Source: Natrialbaceae archaeon (GTDB lineage Archaea; Halobacteriota; Halobacteria; Halobacteriales; Natrialbaceae). Taken from it: a stretch of DNA of 16,590 nt. Below are positions 13,858-16,590 of this stretch, piece after piece. Both the position numbers and the translations under genes were made by a program. Location: NCBI GenBank assembly GCA_003552325.1, contig PUKM01000002.1, positions 1-16,590 of the forward strand. Direction: 5' to 3'. Numbering within the stretch: the stretch's first letter is position 1; the number at the start of each line of letters is the position of its first letter. The notes beneath the pieces were generated by a model. That model did not search any database. It was not told the origin of the DNA and worked only from the letters and a program-made list of their open reading frames with translations.

Positions 13858-14838
13858 TCAGTCGAACAGTCCCGTCGAGAGGTATCGTTCACCGCTATCC
13901 CAGAATACCGTTACGACGAGGGGACAGTCGTCCGTCTCGAGGCCGCCATCCGTCTGTGGAACCGAAGTCAACGCGCCGTCGAAGGCATCGGGTAGCTCGG
14001 GACACTTGAGTTCCGGTTCGGCGATTTCTCGGGCGGTTTCCCGGGCGATCAGGCTCGAGGCACCACTGGATTGGCCGACCAGGATTCCCTCCTCGCGGGC
14101 CAGTCGTCGACACTCGGCTTCGGCGTCTTCGATACTGACGGTCTCGACCCGATCGATCAGGGACGTATCGAGATTGTCACTGACGAATCCGGGACCCATT
14201 CCCTGAAACTCGTCCGTTCCGGGTTTCCCCGTCGAGAGGACGGCGTTTTTCTTGGGTTCGACGGCGACGATTTCGACGTCTGGGAACTCCTCACGGAGCC
14301 GTTTCCCGATGCCCGAGAGCGTTCCACCCGTGCCGACACCGGCGACGAAGGCGTCGACGGTTCGCTCGCCCACCTGCTCGACCAGTTCCTCGCCCGTCGT
14401 CAGGTAGTGGGCCTCGGGGTTGGCCGGATTCTCGAACTGGCCGAGCTGTATCGCGCCGTCGGCCTCGAGGGCATCCGCGCGGGCTCGAGCGGCGTCCATC
14501 TCGCCGTCGACCAGTTCGAGGTCGGCGCCGTAAGCGCGCATGAGCTGTTGGCGCTCTTTCGATTTCGAGGCCGGCATGACGATCGTGAGGTCGTAGCCGC
14601 GGGCAGCGGCGACCAGCGCCAGGCCGATCCCCGTGTTTCCGCTCGTCGGCTCGACGATGTGGTCGCCGGGCTCGAGGGTGCCGTCGCGTTCGGCGGCGCG
14701 GACCATCGCCAGTGCGGGACGGTCCTTGGCCGACCCGCCGGGATTGAACGACTCGATTTTGGCAGCGACAGTCGCCCCCTCCGGCGAATCGACCTGGACG
14801 AGCGGTGAGCCAATCGTTTCCAGGATACTGCCGTTCAT
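13858..14838 (-). CDS. cysK: Cysteine synthase (O-acetylserine sulfhydrylase type)
   Basis: A 326-residue PLP enzyme of the CysK/CysM family, making L-cysteine from an activated serine (O-acetyl- or O-phosphoserine) and sulfide in the cytoplasm. It begins MNGSILETIGSPLVQV, typical of the family. The PLP lysine is K38 in N-P-G-G-S-A-K-D-R, the substrate loop is T65-S-G-N-T69, and the phosphate-binding loop is GVGTGGT. LVGQSSGAS comes later. Upstream in-frame starts exist (14880, 14871), but the ATG at 14838 fits both the family N-terminus and a TATA-like box 27 nt away. The C-terminus (TVFWDSGERYLSTGLF) is complete. Which serine donor is used is not decided by what I can see. Confidence 0.93.
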   Translation of the reverse strand: MNGSILETIGSPLVQVDSPEGATVAAKIESFNPGGSAKDRPALAMVRAAERDGTLEPGDHIVEPTSGNTGIGLALVAAARGYDLTIVMPASKSKERQQLMRAYGADLELVDGEMDAARARADALEADGAIQLGQFENPANPEAHYLTTGEELVEQVGERTVDAFVAGVGTGGTLSGIGKRLREEFPDVEIVAVEPKKNAVLSTGKPGTDEFQGMGPGFVSDNLDTSLIDRVETVSIEDAEAECRRLAREEGILVGQSSGASSLIARETAREIAEPELKCPELPDAFDGALTSVPQTDGGLETDDCPLVVTVFWDSGERYLSTGLFD

Positions 14839-14861
14839 TGATTTGTGTAGGAACTCGAGAC

Positions 14862-14870
14862 GTAAACCCA
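14862..14870 (-). promoter_or_regulatory. TATA-like box for cysK
   Basis: TGGGTTTAC on the minus strand, centred about 27 nt upstream of the ATG at 14838, which supports the shorter start. Confidence 0.45.
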
Positions 14871-14881
14871 TAGCGGGCACT

Positions 14882-14894
14882 GGCAGGTCCTGCC
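14882..14894. promoter_or_regulatory. Short palindrome upstream of the cysK TATA box, possible operator
   Basis: GGCAGG-T-CCTGCC is a perfect 6+6 inverted repeat centred about 22 nt upstream of the cysK TATA-like box, between cysK and the end of the Nif3-like gene. The position suits a regulator-binding site or the upstream gene's terminator. Short palindromes like this also arise by chance in GC-rich DNA. Confidence 0.3.
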
Positions 14895-14904
14895 GGGATT
14901 TGCC

Positions 14905-15672
14905 CTAGAGCCCCGTCGGTTGCTCGAGATACGTCGTCTCGAGACCCCACGCGCTGGCTTCCTGCATGAGGGCCCGAACGCCGAAGGTCTCCGTGGCGTA
15001 GTGGCCTGCCAGCACGACGTGGATGCCTGCTTCTTTCGCCTCGTGATAGACCTGCTGTTTCCCTTCGCCGGTCACCAGGACGTCTGCCCCGACCTCGAGG
15101 GCTTCCTCGAGCCAGTCGACACCACTGCCGGTCACGATCGCGACACGCTCGACCTCGTCGGGACCGAACGGCAGAACCTGGACCGGCCGGCCCCCGGTTT
15201 CGAGCCCCGCCTCGAGCGTCGTCTCCAACGAGTCCACCGTGGTTGGGTCGGGGAGGATTCCCGTCTGCCCGACGTGTTCCGGGCCATAGGAGCCGAACGG
15301 ATCGCGTTCCTCGAGTCCCAGCACGTCGGCCACCCCGGCCGCATTGCCGAGTTCTTGATGCCCGTCGAGCGGAAGATGGGAGACGTACAGCGCCAGGTCG
15401 TGTTCGAACAGGGGCGCGAAGCGGTCGTACGTTCGGCCGGTGACACGCTCGAGGCTCCCCCAGACGAGGCCGTGGTGGGTGACGAGCAAATCTGCGCCAG
15501 CCTCGACAGCCGCGTCGATGGTTTCTGCGGCGGCGTCGACGGCGAAGGCGACGTGGTCGACAGTGTTCGAATCGGGCCCGACCTGTAACCCATTTGGGCT
15601 GCCATCGAGGTCCGCATAGTCATCGGTCCGCAGTTCCTCGTCGAAGCGTTCGACGATCGTCTCGAGATGCAT
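14905..15672 (-). CDS. Nif3-like dinuclear metal-centre protein
   Basis: A 255-residue Nif3/DUF34 protein (the family often mislabelled GTP cyclohydrolase I type 2). Metal-ligand positions are visible: H66-H67 (LVTHHGLVWG), D103 (HLPLDGH), H224 and E228 (GHYATETFG). These normally hold two metal ions in a toroidal hexamer. The cellular role of the family is unsettled; metal insertion, chaperone and hydrolase roles have been suggested. Length matches the short form without the inserted PII-like domain. The start ATG at 15672 gives the normal N-terminus (MHLETIVERFDEELR). It ends 66 bp before cysK on the same strand; a separate cysK promoter is likely. Confidence 0.88.
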   Translation of the reverse strand: MHLETIVERFDEELRTDDYADLDGSPNGLQVGPDSNTVDHVAFAVDAAAETIDAAVEAGADLLVTHHGLVWGSLERVTGRTYDRFAPLFEHDLALYVSHLPLDGHQELGNAAGVADVLGLEERDPFGSYGPEHVGQTGILPDPTTVDSLETTLEAGLETGGRPVQVLPFGPDEVERVAIVTGSGVDWLEEALEVGADVLVTGEGKQQVYHEAKEAGIHVVLAGHYATETFGVRALMQEASAWGLETTYLEQPTGL

Positions 15673-15707
15673 ACGGCGTGTTTCGATCCCGGGCCCTTTG
15701 ATTCAGC

Positions 15708-15796
15708 CGGTTTCCAGCGGTGCGCCCGTATCGGTGGGAGTGCCCGCTCGAGGACGTTTTGGCATCACCACGAAGAATCCATGCCGCTGGAAACCG
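15708..15796. repeat. 13-bp perfect inverted repeat between the pyrF and Nif3-like genes
   Basis: CGGTTTCCAGCGG at 15708-15720 is the exact reverse complement of CCGCTGGAAACCG at 15784-15796, with 63 bases between. The pair sits wholly in the 150-bp gap downstream of pyrF and upstream of the Nif3-like gene. It could form a long-looped hairpin, serve as paired protein-binding sites, or be the terminal repeats of an 89-bp miniature element. No flanking target duplication is obvious. Confidence 0.5.
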
Positions 15797-15822
15797 CCCC
15801 GGTGGGCACCCACGAACGTAAC

Positions 15823-16590
15823 TCAGTCTCGGTACTGGTTGAGCTTGGCCTTGAGGCGTTTGGCGGCCTGTTCGGCCCCTTTCGCGAAGTCCTCGCCGGC
15901 ACCCTCGCCCGCAAAGATGATCCCCCGGGAGGAGTTTACGAGGCCGACGCCGTTGGCCAACCCATACTCGACGGCGGCTTCGACGTCCCCACCCTGGGCC
16001 CCAACCCCGGGAACGAGAAACGGCAGGTCGGGCACCTGTTCGCGCAACGTCTCGAGTTCCTCGGGTTTCGTCGCCCCAACGACGAGGCCGACGTTGTCGT
16101 TCTCGTTCCAGAGGTCGGCCAGCGCGGCCACGCGCTCGTACAACGGTTCGCCCGTCTCGAGCTCGAGGTCCTGTAAGTCAGCGCCACCTGGATTCGAGGT
16201 CCGACAGAGGACGAAGACACCAGCCTCCTCGTTCGCCAGAAATGGCTGGAGGGAGTCTCTACCCATGTATGGGTTGACCGTGATCGCGTCGGCGGCAAGT
16301 CCGCCGCCGCCATCCTCGAGGATTTGGGCGTACTGGCGAGTCGTATTCCCGATATCCGCCCGCTTGGCGTCGAGCAGGACTGGTACACCCTTCCCGTGGG
16401 CGTAGGCGATGGTTTCCTGCAGCGCGGCCCACCCGTCGGAATCTTCGTAGAACGCCGCGTTTGGCTTGTAGACGGCGGCGTGTTCGTGCGTCGCGTCGAT
16501 GATCCGCCGGTTGAACGCCCACCGCGGCAGGTCGTACTCCTGGAGGTGGTCGGGAATCCGCTTCGGGTCCGGATCGAGGCCGATACTGAG
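15823..16590 (-). CDS. pyrF: Orotidine-5'-phosphate decarboxylase, 5' end outside window
   Basis: The frame runs from the right window edge to the TGA at 15823-15825, giving 255 visible residues. It begins LSIGLDPDPKRIPDHL, so only about 10-20 N-terminal residues should be missing. An internal ATG at 16266 is not the start, because the catalytic region lies upstream of it: VLLDAKRADIGNT contains the D-x-K-R-x-D signature of OMP decarboxylase. Also visible are VYKPNAAFYE, AITVNPYMGRDSLQPF, VFVLCRTSNPGG and FLVPGVGAQGGD (phosphate-binding loop). This is the longer type-2 form. It decarboxylates OMP to UMP, the last step of de novo pyrimidine synthesis. Confidence 0.95.
   Translation of the reverse strand, partial: LSIGLDPDPKRIPDHLQEYDLPRWAFNRRIIDATHEHAAVYKPNAAFYEDSDGWAALQETIAYAHGKGVPVLLDAKRADIGNTTRQYAQILEDGGGGLAADAITVNPYMGRDSLQPFLANEEAGVFVLCRTSNPGGADLQDLELETGEPLYERVAALADLWNENDNVGLVVGATKPEELETLREQVPDLPFLVPGVGAQGGDVEAAVEYGLANGVGLVNSSRGIIFAGEGAGEDFAKGAEQAAKRLKAKLNQYRD

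Noticed and set aside
16266..16590. Treating the ATG at 16266 as the start of pyrF
   Set aside because: The catalytic D-x-K-R-x-D segment and the start of the barrel are encoded upstream, in the same open frame up to the window edge.
1..16590. Search for tRNA, rRNA and CRISPR arrays
   Set aside because: No cloverleaf-like set of stems with a T-loop, no rRNA-like segments and no regularly spaced direct repeats were seen by eye. A tRNA and repeat scan would settle it.

Overview
The window looks like chromosomal DNA of a halophilic archaeon (Halobacteria), plausibly from the Natrialbaceae side of the class. The signs are high-GC coding sequence, acidic proteins rich in Asp and Glu, very heavy use of the hexamer CTCGAG, TATA-like boxes about 27 nt upstream of many start codons (leaderless transcription), and several lineage-typical families: a Bat-type HTH regulator, a DUF5804-like protein, a fused AhbA-AhbB siroheme decarboxylase, and an F420-dependent oxidoreductase coupled to cofE. 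No rRNA, tRNA, CRISPR array or intact transposase was found.

Layout. 1-763: 3' part of a large Bat/GAF/HTH_10 regulator cut by the window edge. 878-1060: small DUF1328 membrane protein whose stop codon lies in an IS200/IS605-like terminal palindrome. 1286-3214: tungsten or molybdenum aldehyde:ferredoxin oxidoreductase (AOR), followed by a 64-residue membrane protein. 5274-3494 (minus): cofE and an F420-dependent luciferase-like oxidoreductase joined by an ATGA overlap. 5384-6463: fused siroheme decarboxylase. 6604-7302: protein with three zinc modules and a C-terminal J domain. 8403-7384 (minus): an unknown protein and a TIR-domain/zinc-ribbon protein. 9095-8451 (minus): triose-phosphate isomerase. 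9096 to about 10770: gene-poor stretch of lower GC holding a Cys-rich DUF326 protein, a monothiol glutaredoxin-like protein and a decayed coding remnant. 10772-11953: thiI. 12989-11997 (minus): alpha/beta hydrolase. 13131-13778: DUF5804-like protein. 14838-13858 (minus): cysteine synthase. 15672-14905 (minus): Nif3-like protein. 16590-15823 (minus): pyrF, cut by the window edge.

How the genes fit together. Much of the window is housekeeping and cofactor chemistry: F420 (cofE and a user enzyme), heme by the alternative siroheme route (ahbAB), sulfur transfer and cysteine (thiI, cysK), pyrimidines (pyrF), central carbon (tpiA, AOR). The accessory parts are the TIR/zinc-ribbon protein with its unknown upstream neighbour, the triple-zinc J-domain protein, and the lower-GC DUF326/glutaredoxin stretch, which looks like a transferred metal or redox stress patch. 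The best candidates for something undescribed are the TIR pair (7384-8403) and the zinc/J protein (6604-7302). Neither can be called a new system from sequence alone.
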